DNA from: Kordiimonadaceae bacterium
GTDB taxonomy: Bacteria; Pseudomonadota; Alphaproteobacteria; Sphingomonadales; Emcibacteraceae
Length of the DNA stretch: 64,000 nucleotides
Reading direction: 5' to 3'
Assembly: GCA_024236295.1 (NCBI GenBank)
Contig: JACKKT010000003.1
Coordinates: forward strand, 186,001-250,000
Every line of letters begins with the position of its first letter. Positions within the stretch are counted from its first letter, which is position 1. Positions 17,032 to 26,451 of the stretch are shown here, piece by piece. A model generated the notes under the pieces. That model searched no databases. It was not told where the DNA came from and saw only the letters and a program-made list of their open reading frames with translations. The position numbers and the translations under genes were made by a program.

Positions 17032-17984
17032 TAATATCTTCGCAAATTCATTCCGTCATAAAGATGGGCGACCTGTTCACCGTAACCATTGAACATTAGA
17101 GTATCGCGACGTCTGAAATCACCAATACGTCGTTCTGTAGCCTGTGACCAGCGCGGATGTGGAACATCAGGGTTCACATTAGCATAAAAACCATATTCAT
17201 TGGGAGCTAGTCGCATCCAGCTGCTATTCGGCTCTCGTTCAACAAACGAAATTTTAACGATTGATTTTACACCCTTGAATCCATATTTCCAGGGAACGAC
17301 AAGTCGCATCGGTGCCCCGTTCTGGTTAGCCAGTTTTTTACCGTAAAGTCCGACCGCCATTATGGTGAGCGGGTGCATGGCTTCATCCATTCTAAGGCCT
17401 TCTCTGTAAGGCCATTTTATAACGCCACGCCGTTGACCAGGCATCTGTTCTTCGTCAACCAATGTTTCAAAATAGATATATTTTGCATTTGAAGTCGGCT
17501 TAAGTTTGTTAATTACTTCCGATAAGGATACACCAACCCAGGGTATGACCATTGACCAGGCCTCAACGCAGCGCATGCGGTAAATCCGTTCCTCGAGATT
17601 ATTAAAATCAATCAGGTCTTCAACAGCGTATTTCCCTGGATTTTCACAGTTACCATCAACAGTCACAGTCCAGGGTTCGGTAATCAGGCTATGACTGTTT
17701 CTGGCCGGATCATCTTTTTCCATGCCAAATTCATAAAAATTATTATAGCCCTGAACGGCACGAATGTCAGTCAGTTCATTACGGATTTCATGACCATCAT
17801 ATTTGTTTGGCTTTACCATTAAACCGTCATCCGCCAACGCAATACCCGGCAATATCAAACTGGAAGCAGCCCCGACGCCCATATATCCGGCCGCTTTTAA
17901 AATTTCGCGTCTGGATAAATAGTCCGAATGTGCGGTAACTTCATTTTCACTTAATTCCCATGAATTTTTAATCTTTATCAACAT
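17028..17984 (-). CDS. msrP: MsrP, periplasmic methionine-sulfoxide reductase
   Basis: 318-residue molybdopterin enzyme that reduces methionine sulfoxide in periplasmic proteins. A Tat signal with SRREILKAAG (24-33) ends at PGIALA. The cofactor-ligating Cys139 is in RMRCVEAWSMVIPW, typical of the sulfite-oxidase fold, and the family blocks GAPMRLVVPWKYGFKG and FVEREPNSSW follow. The start ATG at 17984 has AGGT 7-8 nt upstream; an ORF start five codons earlier lacks this. First gene of the msrPQ-yjbQ operon. In other bacteria the system answers chlorine or oxidative stress; no regulator gene is present here. Confidence 0.93.
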   Translation of the reverse strand: MLIKIKNSWELSENEVTAHSDYLSRREILKAAGYMGVGAASSLILPGIALADDGLMVKPNKYDGHEIRNELTDIRAVQGYNNFYEFGMEKDDPARNSHSLITEPWTVTVDGNCENPGKYAVEDLIDFNNLEERIYRMRCVEAWSMVIPWVGVSLSEVINKLKPTSNAKYIYFETLVDEEQMPGQRRGVIKWPYREGLRMDEAMHPLTIMAVGLYGKKLANQNGAPMRLVVPWKYGFKGVKSIVKISFVEREPNSSWMRLAPNEYGFYANVNPDVPHPRWSQATERRIGDFRRRDTLMFNGYGEQVAHLYDGMNLRRYY

Positions 17985-18116
17985 ACCGTTACCTGACAAT
18001 TTTGAGTTGTTCTACATTACACCTTTAAGATATATAACCATTTTTGTTATGAAGCTATTAACAGCTTATCACAATTATGTTATTGGCATAAGCGTGACGC
18101 ATAAGAAAGTTTTTAA

Positions 18117-19922
18117 ATGGCCCCTCAACTGCTGACATTAACAAATATGGCATTAAGATTTGGTCCTGAGCCGCTTTTTAACAATGCTGAATTTTCAATA
18201 GGGGAAACTGACAGAATTTCACTTGTTGGCAGGAATGGAGCGGGTAAATCCACGCTTATGAAAATTATTCATGGTACAATTGAGCCTGATAGTGGAGAGC
18301 GTTTCATACAACCGGGCTGTCATGTCACTTATCTTGAACAGGATCCTGATTTATCAGGATTTAAAACCGCTCATGATTATGTTGCATCCGGATTAGTTCA
18401 AAGCTCCGCCGAGGATCATTTTCAAGTAGACATCATGCTTGAAGAAATAGGTCTGAATGCAAATCTTGAAACAAAAAATATGTCCGGCGGCGAAAGACGA
18501 CGCGTCGCTATTGCCCGCGCCCTTGTCAGTGAAACGGATATACTTTTGCTGGATGAGCCGACAAACCACCTTGATATTGCCACCATAGAATGGCTTGAGG
18601 ACAGATTAAAAAGCTGGCGTGGCGCCCTGGTTATCATCAGTCATGACCGCGCTTTTCTGAACGCTTTGACCAATACCACGTTCTGGCTTGATCGTGGTCG
18701 GGTAAGACGTCTTGATAAAGGGTTCTCCCATTTTGAAAAATGGTCTGAGCAAATTCTTGAACAGGAAGCAACCGAACGGGCAAAGCTGGATAAACTGATC
18801 GAAAAGGAAACCGAATGGTCGCACAAAGGCATTACAGCAAGACGAACCAGAAACATGGGCCGCATGAGGCAGTTATGGGAATTAAGAGAAAAAAGAGCGT
18901 TACAAATCGTCGTAACAGGTAGCGCAAAACTGGCGACAGGCAGCGATAAAACTTCCGGTAAAAAAGTTATTGAAGCCCACAAAGTAAGTGTTCATTATGG
19001 GGATAAAATAATTTTAAAAGATTTTTCGGTCAAGATTCTTCGAGGTGACCGGGTTGGCATTATTGGCCCCAATGGTGCCGGCAAAACCACATTACTACGC
19101 ATACTTACCGGGCAACAAACATCCGACCAGGGTACCGTCAAACTTGGAACAAACCTTGATACAACTTTTCTTGATCAGAACCGCAGCCTGATAAAGGATA
19201 CCAATACAGTCTGGGAAACATTAAGTGATGGCAGTGATCATATTAATGTTCGCGGGCATTCAAAACATATCATTTCATACATAAAAGACTTTTTATTTGA
19301 TGCATCACAGGCCCATAGCCCTGTAAGTTCCCTGTCTGGTGGAGAGAAAAATCGCCTGCTTCTTGCAAAAACTCTGGCACAACCAGCAAATCTTCTGATC
19401 CTTGATGAGCCAACAAATGACCTGGACATGGATACATTGGATCTGCTTCAGGATGTTTTATCTGATTATGATGGCACTTTGATTCTGGTCAGCCATGACC
19501 GCGATTTTCTGGACAGGCTGGTCACATCGACCATTGCCATGGAAGGAAATGGAGATGTGCGTGAATATCCTGGCGGATATAGTGATTATGTACGTCAACG
19601 AAAAAACCGCACCGATGTTCTGATAGAGAACCCGCAAAAAAAAGAAAAAGCGGAAAAAAAACAAGTAAGACAGAATCAGGCAAAAGTTAAAAAATTAAGC
19701 TACAAACATCAGTACGCTCTTGAGAATTTGCCGAAAGAAATTGAAGACATAACAAAAAAAATAAAATTGCTGGAACAAAAACTATCGCAGCCTGATTTCT
19801 TTAATAGAGATCCTGATGCCTTTAATCAGACTACAAAAGAACTGGAAAAGATGACATCATCCCTTAATGAAAAAGAGGATGAGTGGCTTGAGCTGGAAAT
19901 GATGCGCGAGGAAATAAATTAG
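18117..19922 (+). CDS. uup: ABC-F ATPase Uup
   Basis: 601 residues, cytoplasmic, with two ABC domains and no membrane segment. Walker A GRNGAGKST (38-46) and GPNGAGKTT (317-325); signatures MSGGERRRVAIARAL (about 122) and SLSGGEKNRLLLAKTL; Walker B LLLDEPTNHLD and LILDEPTNDLD. A Lys/Glu-rich coiled-coil tail from about 505 to the end is the Uup C-terminal domain, which separates it from EttA. Uup proteins act on ribosomes or branched DNA intermediates and reduce precise transposon excision. It stands alone, facing away from msrP. Confidence 0.92.
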   Translation: MAPQLLTLTNMALRFGPEPLFNNAEFSIGETDRISLVGRNGAGKSTLMKIIHGTIEPDSGERFIQPGCHVTYLEQDPDLSGFKTAHDYVASGLVQSSAEDHFQVDIMLEEIGLNANLETKNMSGGERRRVAIARALVSETDILLLDEPTNHLDIATIEWLEDRLKSWRGALVIISHDRAFLNALTNTTFWLDRGRVRRLDKGFSHFEKWSEQILEQEATERAKLDKLIEKETEWSHKGITARRTRNMGRMRQLWELREKRALQIVVTGSAKLATGSDKTSGKKVIEAHKVSVHYGDKIILKDFSVKILRGDRVGIIGPNGAGKTTLLRILTGQQTSDQGTVKLGTNLDTTFLDQNRSLIKDTNTVWETLSDGSDHINVRGHSKHIISYIKDFLFDASQAHSPVSSLSGGEKNRLLLAKTLAQPANLLILDEPTNDLDMDTLDLLQDVLSDYDGTLILVSHDRDFLDRLVTSTIAMEGNGDVREYPGGYSDYVRQRKNRTDVLIENPQKKEKAEKKQVRQNQAKVKKLSYKHQYALENLPKEIEDITKKIKLLEQKLSQPDFFNRDPDAFNQTTKELEKMTSSLNEKEDEWLELEMMREEIN

Positions 19923-19935
19923 TTGCAATTGCAAC
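19922..19935. terminator. Palindrome right after uup stop
   Basis: GTTGCAATTGCAAC is a perfect 14-nt palindrome beginning in the uup stop codon and followed by TTTTATTATTAT. It could form a 5-bp stem with an AATT loop and act as a weak intrinsic terminator for uup, or serve as an operator for the flavoprotein gene downstream. Confidence 0.4.
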
Positions 19936-19981
19936 TTTTATTATTATCATAACAGTTTAAAATTTCGATCCGGAGGTGACC

Positions 19982-20698
19982 ATGTCTGAAACAGATGCAA
20001 AATACCGTTCTTCCATACCACTTGATCATACTTATGTGGAGCTACCCATTCCGCATCGCTGGGAAATGAGTGATGAGGATATGATCCGGAAATCAGAAGA
20101 ATTTTATGAGCTGATGAAGAAACGCCATACAGTCCGCAATTACTCAACTCGTCCGGTCCCCAGGATTATCATTGAAAATTGCATTAAGGCTGCCGGGCTT
20201 GCTCCAAGTGGTGCCAATCATCAGCCCTGGCATTTTGCAATTATTGAAAATCCGGATCATAAGCAAAAAATAAGGGAAGCTGCTGAAGAAGAAGAAAGAA
20301 CCTTTTACGCTGGACGGGCCAGTGATGAATGGCTTGGCGCACTTGAGCCAATCGGCACTAATGACAGCAAACCGCACCTGACGACGGCGCCCTGGCTGAT
20401 CGTTATTTTTGCTCAAAGGACGAATATTGATCGAAATGGGCGTAAATATAAAAATTATTATGTCAACGAATCCGTTGGGATTGCCACCGGTTTCCTGATC
20501 ACCGCCCTTCATCATGCCGGCTTAAGTACGCTGACCCATACGCCAAACCCGATGAAATTTTTAAATGATCTTTGTGATCGTCCGGCTTCTGAAAAACCAG
20601 AAATGATTTTGGTCGTTGGTCATCCGGCAGAGGATGCAACAGTACCCGCACACGCCAAGTGGAAAAAGCCGCTTGATGAAATTATGACGACGTTTTAG
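19982..20698 (+). CDS. Nitroreductase-fold flavoprotein, iodotyrosine-deiodinase-like
   Basis: 238 residues of the FMN nitroreductase superfamily. KKRHTVRNYSTRPVP (46-60) and GLAPSGANHQPWHF (72-85) provide FMN contacts. The lid segment EEEERTFYAGRASDEW has Glu105 and Tyr109, and Lys130 lies 21 residues after the Tyr, reproducing the spacing of the Glu-Tyr-Lys zwitterion-binding triad of mammalian iodotyrosine deiodinase. It ends ATVPAHAKWKKPLDEIM, also deiodinase-like. It would therefore be expected to bind halotyrosines and dehalogenate them reductively. GGAGG at 19972-19976 fixes the ATG at 19982. Its stop lies 3 nt from the convergent peptide transporter gene. Confidence 0.85.
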   Translation: MSETDAKYRSSIPLDHTYVELPIPHRWEMSDEDMIRKSEEFYELMKKRHTVRNYSTRPVPRIIIENCIKAAGLAPSGANHQPWHFAIIENPDHKQKIREAAEEEERTFYAGRASDEWLGALEPIGTNDSKPHLTTAPWLIVIFAQRTNIDRNGRKYKNYYVNESVGIATGFLITALHHAGLSTLTHTPNPMKFLNDLCDRPASEKPEMILVVGHPAEDATVPAHAKWKKPLDEIMTTF

Positions 20699-20701
20699 TC
20701 C

Positions 20702-22249
20702 TTAGTGTATGCCATGCATTCCTTTTCTGAGCAAGGGTGTCAGGGCAAAAATGAAGAGCCCGACCCCAATGCTGACAACACCGATCGTTGAATAAACATA
20801 TATGGTCGCCTCCATATCCAATAGCGCGCTTCTCTCTCCATGACCGCTAACGCCCATCAGTGAACTGATCCAGCCAGCCATATAATTTCCCACAGCCATA
20901 AATAAGAACCATGTTCCCATGACCATACCGACAATTTTTGGTACGCTCATTTTAGTGACCATTGAAAGACCGACAGGTATAATGAACAGTTCTGCCAGGG
21001 AGAGTGAAAAATAGATAAAAACCAGCCACAGAAAACTTTTTGAGTTACTGTTATCACCGCCAAGAGCTGCCGCAAAAATCATGTACCCCGCTCCAATTAT
21101 TATCATAGCCAATCCAAATTTTACCGGGGTGGAAGGTTCAAGTTTCCGTCTGGCCAATGCCAGCCACCCCCATGCCAAGACCGGAGCCAGCAGACAGACA
21201 AACAGCGTATTCATCGTTTGAACCTGAGACGCTTTTATTTGCAAGCCGAATATATTCTTGTCAAATTGCTGATCCGCCAGAAGGGTAAGGCTGGCCGCCT
21301 GCTGTTCAAACAAGGCATAAAAGACAGATTGAAAAATGATCAGACAGCACATGACCATCAGTCGTTCACGTTCAATTTTCGTACATTGCATGAACCCGTA
21401 AACGAGAATTATCCCAATCATAATAAAACCCGAAGCCCCAAGAAAAAAACCGACAAGCTGTTGGTATTGCATTAAAAACCAGCTGACAATAACAAGGGCA
21501 ACCCCGCCAATATATATTGCTGTTTCCTTGTTAATGCCGGCAAAGGTAACTTCCTTTAACCGTTCAGGATTACTTGGCTCAGCGTGCCCATCCAATAATT
21601 TTTGACCCCATAAGAACACCATCAGTCCGAAAAACATTCCTATACCAGCGATAGAGAAACCGTAATTCCAGCCATAGGTTTCCCCCACATAACCGACAAT
21701 CAGCATGGAAATCAAAGCACCCAGATTAAGACCCATATAGAATATGGTAAAGCCGCTGTCGCGCCTTGGATCTTTTGGACCGTAAAGAGCACCCACCACC
21801 GTCGTAATATTGGCTTTTAGAAAACCAACACCGGTTATAATAAGTGAAAGTGCAAAGAAAAAGACATCAATTGCAGCCTCGTCACGGATGACCGTATCGC
21901 CTGAAATATAGGCCGCCTTACCATGAAAGGCCATTAGTCCATGGCCAAAAACAAGGAGAATGGCACCGTATGTTACCGCCTTGCGGCTTCCAAGATAACG
22001 GTCAGACAGGTAGCCGCCTATAATGGGCATCATATAGACAAGCCCGACAAATGCTCCATAAATCATGCTGGCCTTTTCTGCTCCAAATAAATGATATTTG
22101 GTCAGATAAAGGATCAGAAGTGCCCGCATCCCATAATATGAAAACCGTTCCCACATTTCAGTCAGGAAGCATATATAAATTCCGACCGGGTGACCGAGAA
22201 ATGTTTTCTTTTGCGACCCTTCATAAAGGTCCATATTCGTGTCTGCCAT
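20702..22249 (-). CDS. POT-family proton/peptide symporter, copy 1
   Basis: 515-residue major-facilitator protein of the POT/PTR group (about 14 helices), importing di- and tripeptides with protons. The POT motif E-x-x-E-R-F-x-Y-Y is complete at Glu31-Tyr39 (EMWERFSYY), and FYMGLNLGALIS and the LFEQQAASLTLLADQQF block are typical of the bacterial group with the insertion between the two six-helix bundles. It starts 14 nt after the stop of a same-length paralogue, so it is the second gene of a tandem pair and probably co-transcribed. Confidence 0.92.
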   Translation of the reverse strand: MADTNMDLYEGSQKKTFLGHPVGIYICFLTEMWERFSYYGMRALLILYLTKYHLFGAEKASMIYGAFVGLVYMMPIIGGYLSDRYLGSRKAVTYGAILLVFGHGLMAFHGKAAYISGDTVIRDEAAIDVFFFALSLIITGVGFLKANITTVVGALYGPKDPRRDSGFTIFYMGLNLGALISMLIVGYVGETYGWNYGFSIAGIGMFFGLMVFLWGQKLLDGHAEPSNPERLKEVTFAGINKETAIYIGGVALVIVSWFLMQYQQLVGFFLGASGFIMIGIILVYGFMQCTKIERERLMVMCCLIIFQSVFYALFEQQAASLTLLADQQFDKNIFGLQIKASQVQTMNTLFVCLLAPVLAWGWLALARRKLEPSTPVKFGLAMIIIGAGYMIFAAALGGDNSNSKSFLWLVFIYFSLSLAELFIIPVGLSMVTKMSVPKIVGMVMGTWFLFMAVGNYMAGWISSLMGVSGHGERSALLDMEATIYVYSTIGVVSIGVGLFIFALTPLLRKGMHGIH

Positions 22250-22263
22250 ATTGATTTAAACCC

Positions 22264-23811
22264 TTAATGAACGCCGTGCATCCACTTTCTGAGAAGCGGG
22301 GTTAGAAGAAGAATAAAAATCCCCACTCCGGCACTTACGTAGCCAATTACATAGTAAACATCCATTGTCGACGTCATATCCAGAGTGCCACTGGCAGCGC
22401 CAACCTCGTCACTACCCATGAGTGAGCTGATCCAACCCGCAACATTATTGCCAAGTGCCGTGAATAAAAACCAGGTTCCCATCATCATGCCAACTATTTT
22501 GGGTACGCTTAATTTTGTCACCATGGAAAGCCCAACCGGGCTCAGAAACAATTCTGCCAATGTGAGCATGAAATAGATAAAGATAAGCCATAGGAAACTT
22601 TTTGATGTACTGTCATCTAGTCCCATCCCCCAAGCAAAAATTACATATCCAGCCCCAATGATCAGTAATGAATAGCCAAATTTTGCCGGTGTCGAGGGTT
22701 CAACATTTTTCTTTGCCAGCGCAAGCCAGGCCCAGGCCATTACAGGTGCGAAAAGAATGATAAACAAAGCATTCATGGTTTGCACCTGAGAGGCCAGAAT
22801 ATTCATTCCCAGAAATGACAGATTAAACTGCTGATCCGCCAGAAGAGTAAGGCTGGCTGCCTGCTGTTCAAACAATGCCCAGAATACAGATTGAATGGCT
22901 ATCAGAAAAATCGCCACCCATAGGCGTTCTCTGTCAATTTTTTCGCATTTGGTGACCGAATAAAAAAGGACCAGACCAATCATAATAATTCCGGTGACAC
23001 CAACCAATTGAACCACCATCTCGTCATATTGCATCATGATCCAGCTGAGCGCGACAAGAAATAAACCAAAAATATATATGGTATTTTCCTTGCTTATCCC
23101 TATTGGTGATTTTTCTTTCAAAGTTTCCGGCACTGGCGGTTCTGCCCGCCCATCAAGAAATCTTTGTCCCCAAAGAAATACCAAAAGCCCAAAAAACATG
23201 CCTATTCCGGCGATTGAGAAACCATAGTTCCATCCGTAAGTTTCACCCACATAACCGACAATGATTGTAGAAATAAATGAGCCCAAATTTATACCCATAT
23301 AAAAAATGGAAAAACCACCGTCCCTGCGTGGATCATTTGGTCCGTAAAGTGCCCCGACAACTGTAGAAATATTGGCCTTTAAAAAACCGACCCCGCCAAT
23401 AATTAGGGAAAGCGCAAGAAAAAATATATTTATGGCTGTTTTATCTCGCATAACCGCATCCCCAGCCATATATGCGGCCTGTCCATGAAACGCCATTAGC
23501 CCATGACCCAGCACCAGTAAAATTGCACCATATGTCACTGCCTTGCGGCTGCCAAGATAACGGTCTGCCATATAACCGCCAATAATAGGCATCATATAGA
23601 CAAGCCCGGCATAGGCTCCATAGATCATACTGGCATCTTCAACATCAAAAAGATGGTATTTGGTCAGGTATAAAATCAGGATTGTTCTCATCCCGTAATA
23701 GGAGAAACGCTCCCACATTTCAGTAAGGAAACATATGGATAAACCGATCGGGTGACCCATAAAATTACGGCTTTGTGAACCGGCAAACATATCTTCAGTG
23801 TTTTGAGACAT
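22264..23811 (-). CDS. POT-family proton/peptide symporter, copy 2
   Basis: 515 residues, the same length and domain plan as the neighbouring copy, with the complete EMWERFSYY motif at the same residues (31-39). Long stretches are shared (for example FLTEMWERFSYYGM and FEQQAASLTLLADQQF), while the central loop (HAEPSNPERLK versus RAEPPVPETLK) and C-terminal part differ. This points to an older tandem duplication with possible split in peptide preference. First gene of the pair; divergent from the M14 carboxypeptidase with a 123-nt gap that must hold both promoters. Confidence 0.92.
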   Translation of the reverse strand: MSQNTEDMFAGSQSRNFMGHPIGLSICFLTEMWERFSYYGMRTILILYLTKYHLFDVEDASMIYGAYAGLVYMMPIIGGYMADRYLGSRKAVTYGAILLVLGHGLMAFHGQAAYMAGDAVMRDKTAINIFFLALSLIIGGVGFLKANISTVVGALYGPNDPRRDGGFSIFYMGINLGSFISTIIVGYVGETYGWNYGFSIAGIGMFFGLLVFLWGQRFLDGRAEPPVPETLKEKSPIGISKENTIYIFGLFLVALSWIMMQYDEMVVQLVGVTGIIMIGLVLFYSVTKCEKIDRERLWVAIFLIAIQSVFWALFEQQAASLTLLADQQFNLSFLGMNILASQVQTMNALFIILFAPVMAWAWLALAKKNVEPSTPAKFGYSLLIIGAGYVIFAWGMGLDDSTSKSFLWLIFIYFMLTLAELFLSPVGLSMVTKLSVPKIVGMMMGTWFLFTALGNNVAGWISSLMGSDEVGAASGTLDMTSTMDVYYVIGYVSAGVGIFILLLTPLLRKWMHGVH

Positions 23812-23934
23812 CCCTATTCCCTATATTAATTTTTGTTGCTGGCTACTTTGCCAGAAGAAAAATGAAAAGTCACGTTTACGTTTCCAACAATAAAGATTAT
23901 AAATTATCCCATACATTAACCAAGAGAGACCATA

Positions 23935-25059
23935 ATGAAAATCAGCAGTAATTTTGACAGCGGTAATATCAATGTAATTGATGCGTCTTCGCCGGGAAAT
24001 ATTCGTCTGTCAATCAATAAAGATAACAATTCCCATTTTTATCAGTGGTTTCATTTCAGGCTGACAGGGGCCAAAGGGCAGCTTTGTGCCTTACATATCG
24101 AAAATGCCGCAGATGCCGCTTATCCTCTTGGCTGGGAAAATTATCAGGCCGTTGCCTCCTATGATCATGAAACCTGGTTTCGGGTAAGCACTGTCTATAA
24201 AAACGGGGTTCTTACCATTCAGCATGTACCGGAAACTGACAGTGTTTATTACGCTTATTTCGCCCCCTATAGTTACGACCGACATCAGGCACTGGTTTCA
24301 AGCGCCGCTTCCCATGAGCGGGTTCGATTAGACGTCATCGGGGAAAGTTGTGATGGTCGGGATCTTGATCTTCTAACCATTGGGGAAGAGGATGAAGATA
24401 AGAAAAAAATATGGATCTTTGCCCGCCAGCACCCGGGCGAAAGTATGGCTGAATGGCTGGTGGAAGGGGTCTTGGAGCGCCTGCTTGATGATGACGATGC
24501 CCTAAGCCGTGGGCTTCTTGAAAAATGTGTGTTTTATGTGATGCCAAATGTCAACCCTGACGGTAGTATACGCGGCCATTTAAGATGCAATGCGAAGGGG
24601 CAGAATCTAAACCGGGACTGGGCGGACCCTGATCCGGAATTAAGCCCGGAAATTTATTATCTCCGGGCCAAAATGGATGAAAAAGGTCTTGATTTCTCAC
24701 TAGACTGTCATGGGGATGAAGCCCTTCCCTATAATTTCATCGCCTGTTTTGAAGGAGTGCCTGAGCTAAACCAGTTTAACCTTGATACTGCCTATCTGTT
24801 CGGCAGGGAACTTGAAAAGGTTAACCCGGATTTTCAGAATGAAAAAGGCTATGAGAAAAATGAACCGGGCAAGGGTAATCTCGGTATGAGTACCAACCAG
24901 ATTGCCCACCGCTTTGATGCCGTCGCCATGACACTGGAAATGCCCTTTAAAGATACAATTGACAGTCCCAATCCGGAAACCGGCTGGTCACCTGAGCGCA
25001 GCAGAAAACTTGGGTATAGCACGCTTGATGCCTTATCAGCTGTTTTGGAAAGACTTTAG
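23935..25059 (+). CDS. M14-family zinc carboxypeptidase, cytosolic CCP-like
   Basis: 374 residues: an N-terminal beta-sandwich domain (about 1-120), as in the cytosolic carboxypeptidase (CCP/AGBL) group, then the M14 catalytic domain. Zinc ligands His166 and Glu169 (ARQHPGES) and His259 (SLDCHGDE) are present, and Glu335 in AMTLEMPF is the catalytic general base. GQNLNRDWA supplies the substrate carboxylate-binding Asn-Arg. No signal peptide, so it acts in the cytoplasm, plausibly trimming peptides brought in by the divergent POT carriers. Bacterial CCP-like enzymes are poorly characterised; specificity is unknown. Confidence 0.88.
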   Translation: MKISSNFDSGNINVIDASSPGNIRLSINKDNNSHFYQWFHFRLTGAKGQLCALHIENAADAAYPLGWENYQAVASYDHETWFRVSTVYKNGVLTIQHVPETDSVYYAYFAPYSYDRHQALVSSAASHERVRLDVIGESCDGRDLDLLTIGEEDEDKKKIWIFARQHPGESMAEWLVEGVLERLLDDDDALSRGLLEKCVFYVMPNVNPDGSIRGHLRCNAKGQNLNRDWADPDPELSPEIYYLRAKMDEKGLDFSLDCHGDEALPYNFIACFEGVPELNQFNLDTAYLFGRELEKVNPDFQNEKGYEKNEPGKGNLGMSTNQIAHRFDAVAMTLEMPFKDTIDSPNPETGWSPERSRKLGYSTLDALSAVLERL

Positions 25060-25128
25060 ATATTAATATGGAACATTAACCCTTTTGCATAAACTGGTAT
25101 ATTTATTTTTAGCCTGAAAAATACAGAG

Positions 25129-25701
25129 TTAGTCTGTTACAAGTTTCCCGTCTTCAATCCGATATTTTATCTTTGGAAACTTTTCAAGCTGATCCATAAT
25201 TCCGTTAATCACTTCTAGAATTGCTTTTTTAGTTCCTTTTTTTACTGCTGGCATTAGCTCATAGTTTAGAAAGGCTGATGCTGCAGAATATCCAGGATCT
25301 AATCCAAATGATAGTGTAACAGCTGTTCCTCGATTTACCATAATTGCTATAAATTTGAGAAAATCGTCATTTGAAAAAGCTTTGTTTTTATCCAGTATTT
25401 TGATGACAATTCCTTCTTTAGTATGAAAATCATCCGGCACCCCATTTAAAGAAATGTCGATCAATGCTCCCAGCTTGTCGGGACGCCAATCATCTTTAAT
25501 TACGTCACTAAATCTCCAGGCGCAGTACCAACCTGCACAAGTAGCCGGCCTAGTTTGATAAATACTGCATCCACCCTTCTTTAATAAATGCTCACAATCG
25601 ACATTTGGCAATTTGACAAAGTCAGGCTGGTTAATCGGAATATGGTGGCAACATATGGTACAGCTGCCACATTCTCTGTTTGGCACTAGTTTCATGGCCA
25701 A
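25129..25701 (-). CDS. YkgJ-like cysteine-cluster protein
   Basis: 190 residues. The N-terminal third has CGSCTICCHHIPI (Cys11, 14, 17, 18), then Cys36, Cys45 (GGCSIYQTRPATC) and CAGWYCAW, the layout of the YkgJ/UPF0153 zinc- or iron-sulfur-binding cluster. The C-terminal half is a plain alpha/beta region of unknown function. No signal or membrane segment. It stands between two + strand genes and has no evident operon partner. Function of the family is not established. Confidence 0.78.
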   Translation of the reverse strand: MAMKLVPNRECGSCTICCHHIPINQPDFVKLPNVDCEHLLKKGGCSIYQTRPATCAGWYCAWRFSDVIKDDWRPDKLGALIDISLNGVPDDFHTKEGIVIKILDKNKAFSNDDFLKFIAIMVNRGTAVTLSFGLDPGYSAASAFLNYELMPAVKKGTKKAILEVINGIMDQLEKFPKIKYRIEDGKLVTD

Positions 25702-25893
25702 GTGAGACTAATTTAATCTGTTTGATCTTTCAAGAATATAATTATACATGCCTTTGATGTAAAAATAAGCCTCGAACTGGCTAACTTTTAGTCAGAATAG
25801 CCGCAATGAATTTTAATATTAAATCTCTTAAAGAAAAAATATGGTTATTTTCTGATAATTGTTTCATATAATGTTTTGATTATATTTCCCATT

Positions 25894-25927
25894 TTGTTAT
25901 TTATCGACTAGAATCAACAAATAACAA
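25894..25927. promoter_or_regulatory. Dyad upstream of monoheme lipoprotein gene
   Basis: TTGTTATTT (25894-25902) and AAATAACAA (25919-25927) are perfectly complementary 9-nt arms with a 16-nt spacer, ending 45 nt before the ATG. AT-rich arms make a stable RNA hairpin less likely than a protein-binding site. No regulator is nearby. Confidence 0.4.
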
Positions 25928-25972
25928 TATTTAATAACGGCAAATTAATGCCGGATTTAGGAGTTAATAACT

Positions 25973-26425
25973 ATGAATAACCGCATCTACAAAGTTTTCC
26001 TCCAACTTCTTATCCTGACTGGAACAGCTTTAATGCTGGCGTCCTGTAACGGGAACGAAGACAGTTTTCCTCAGGTGGCGAGCCCGCCTCCTTTCGATTA
26101 TGCAAATGGGGAAGAGTTGCGTTCTGGTATGCATCAGCTTGCCTTTGCTCTTTTGAGACTTGATGCAGATCTTTCAAGTGAAGACGATGAAAACCCATCT
26201 TATCAGCAATCTGTTGTCGATAATCTTGATAAAATTGAACGCATTGTTGAAGGTATTCAAAATCGAGATCTTAATTCCAAGCACCCGTTTCTTGTAGAAA
26301 ATATGGATAAGTTTAAAGCAGACGTAAGCCGTGCGAAATGGAATGCGCAAAGAAAAACCCCCAATTATTATATGGCAGGCCGAATTTCCGGTGCATGCGT
26401 AAGCTGTCACCAGGAAAATTCATAA
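25973..26425 (+). CDS. Monoheme c-type lipoprotein, cytochrome c'-like
   Basis: 150 residues. A lipoprotein signal (LMLASC, Cys25) leads to a Pro/Asn-rich linker and a helical body, with a single heme-attachment motif CVSCH at 142-146, only four residues from the end. A C-terminal CxxCH in a four-helix protein is the arrangement of cytochrome c' / c556 proteins, but here membrane-anchored and short. It probably handles electrons or small gases such as NO in the periplasm; that is inference. Single gene with its own dyad upstream and a clean terminator downstream. Confidence 0.78.
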   Translation: MNNRIYKVFLQLLILTGTALMLASCNGNEDSFPQVASPPPFDYANGEELRSGMHQLAFALLRLDADLSSEDDENPSYQQSVVDNLDKIERIVEGIQNRDLNSKHPFLVENMDKFKADVSRAKWNAQRKTPNYYMAGRISGACVSCHQENS

Positions 26426-26451
26426 GACTGAATAATTTAATTGCTAATTAT

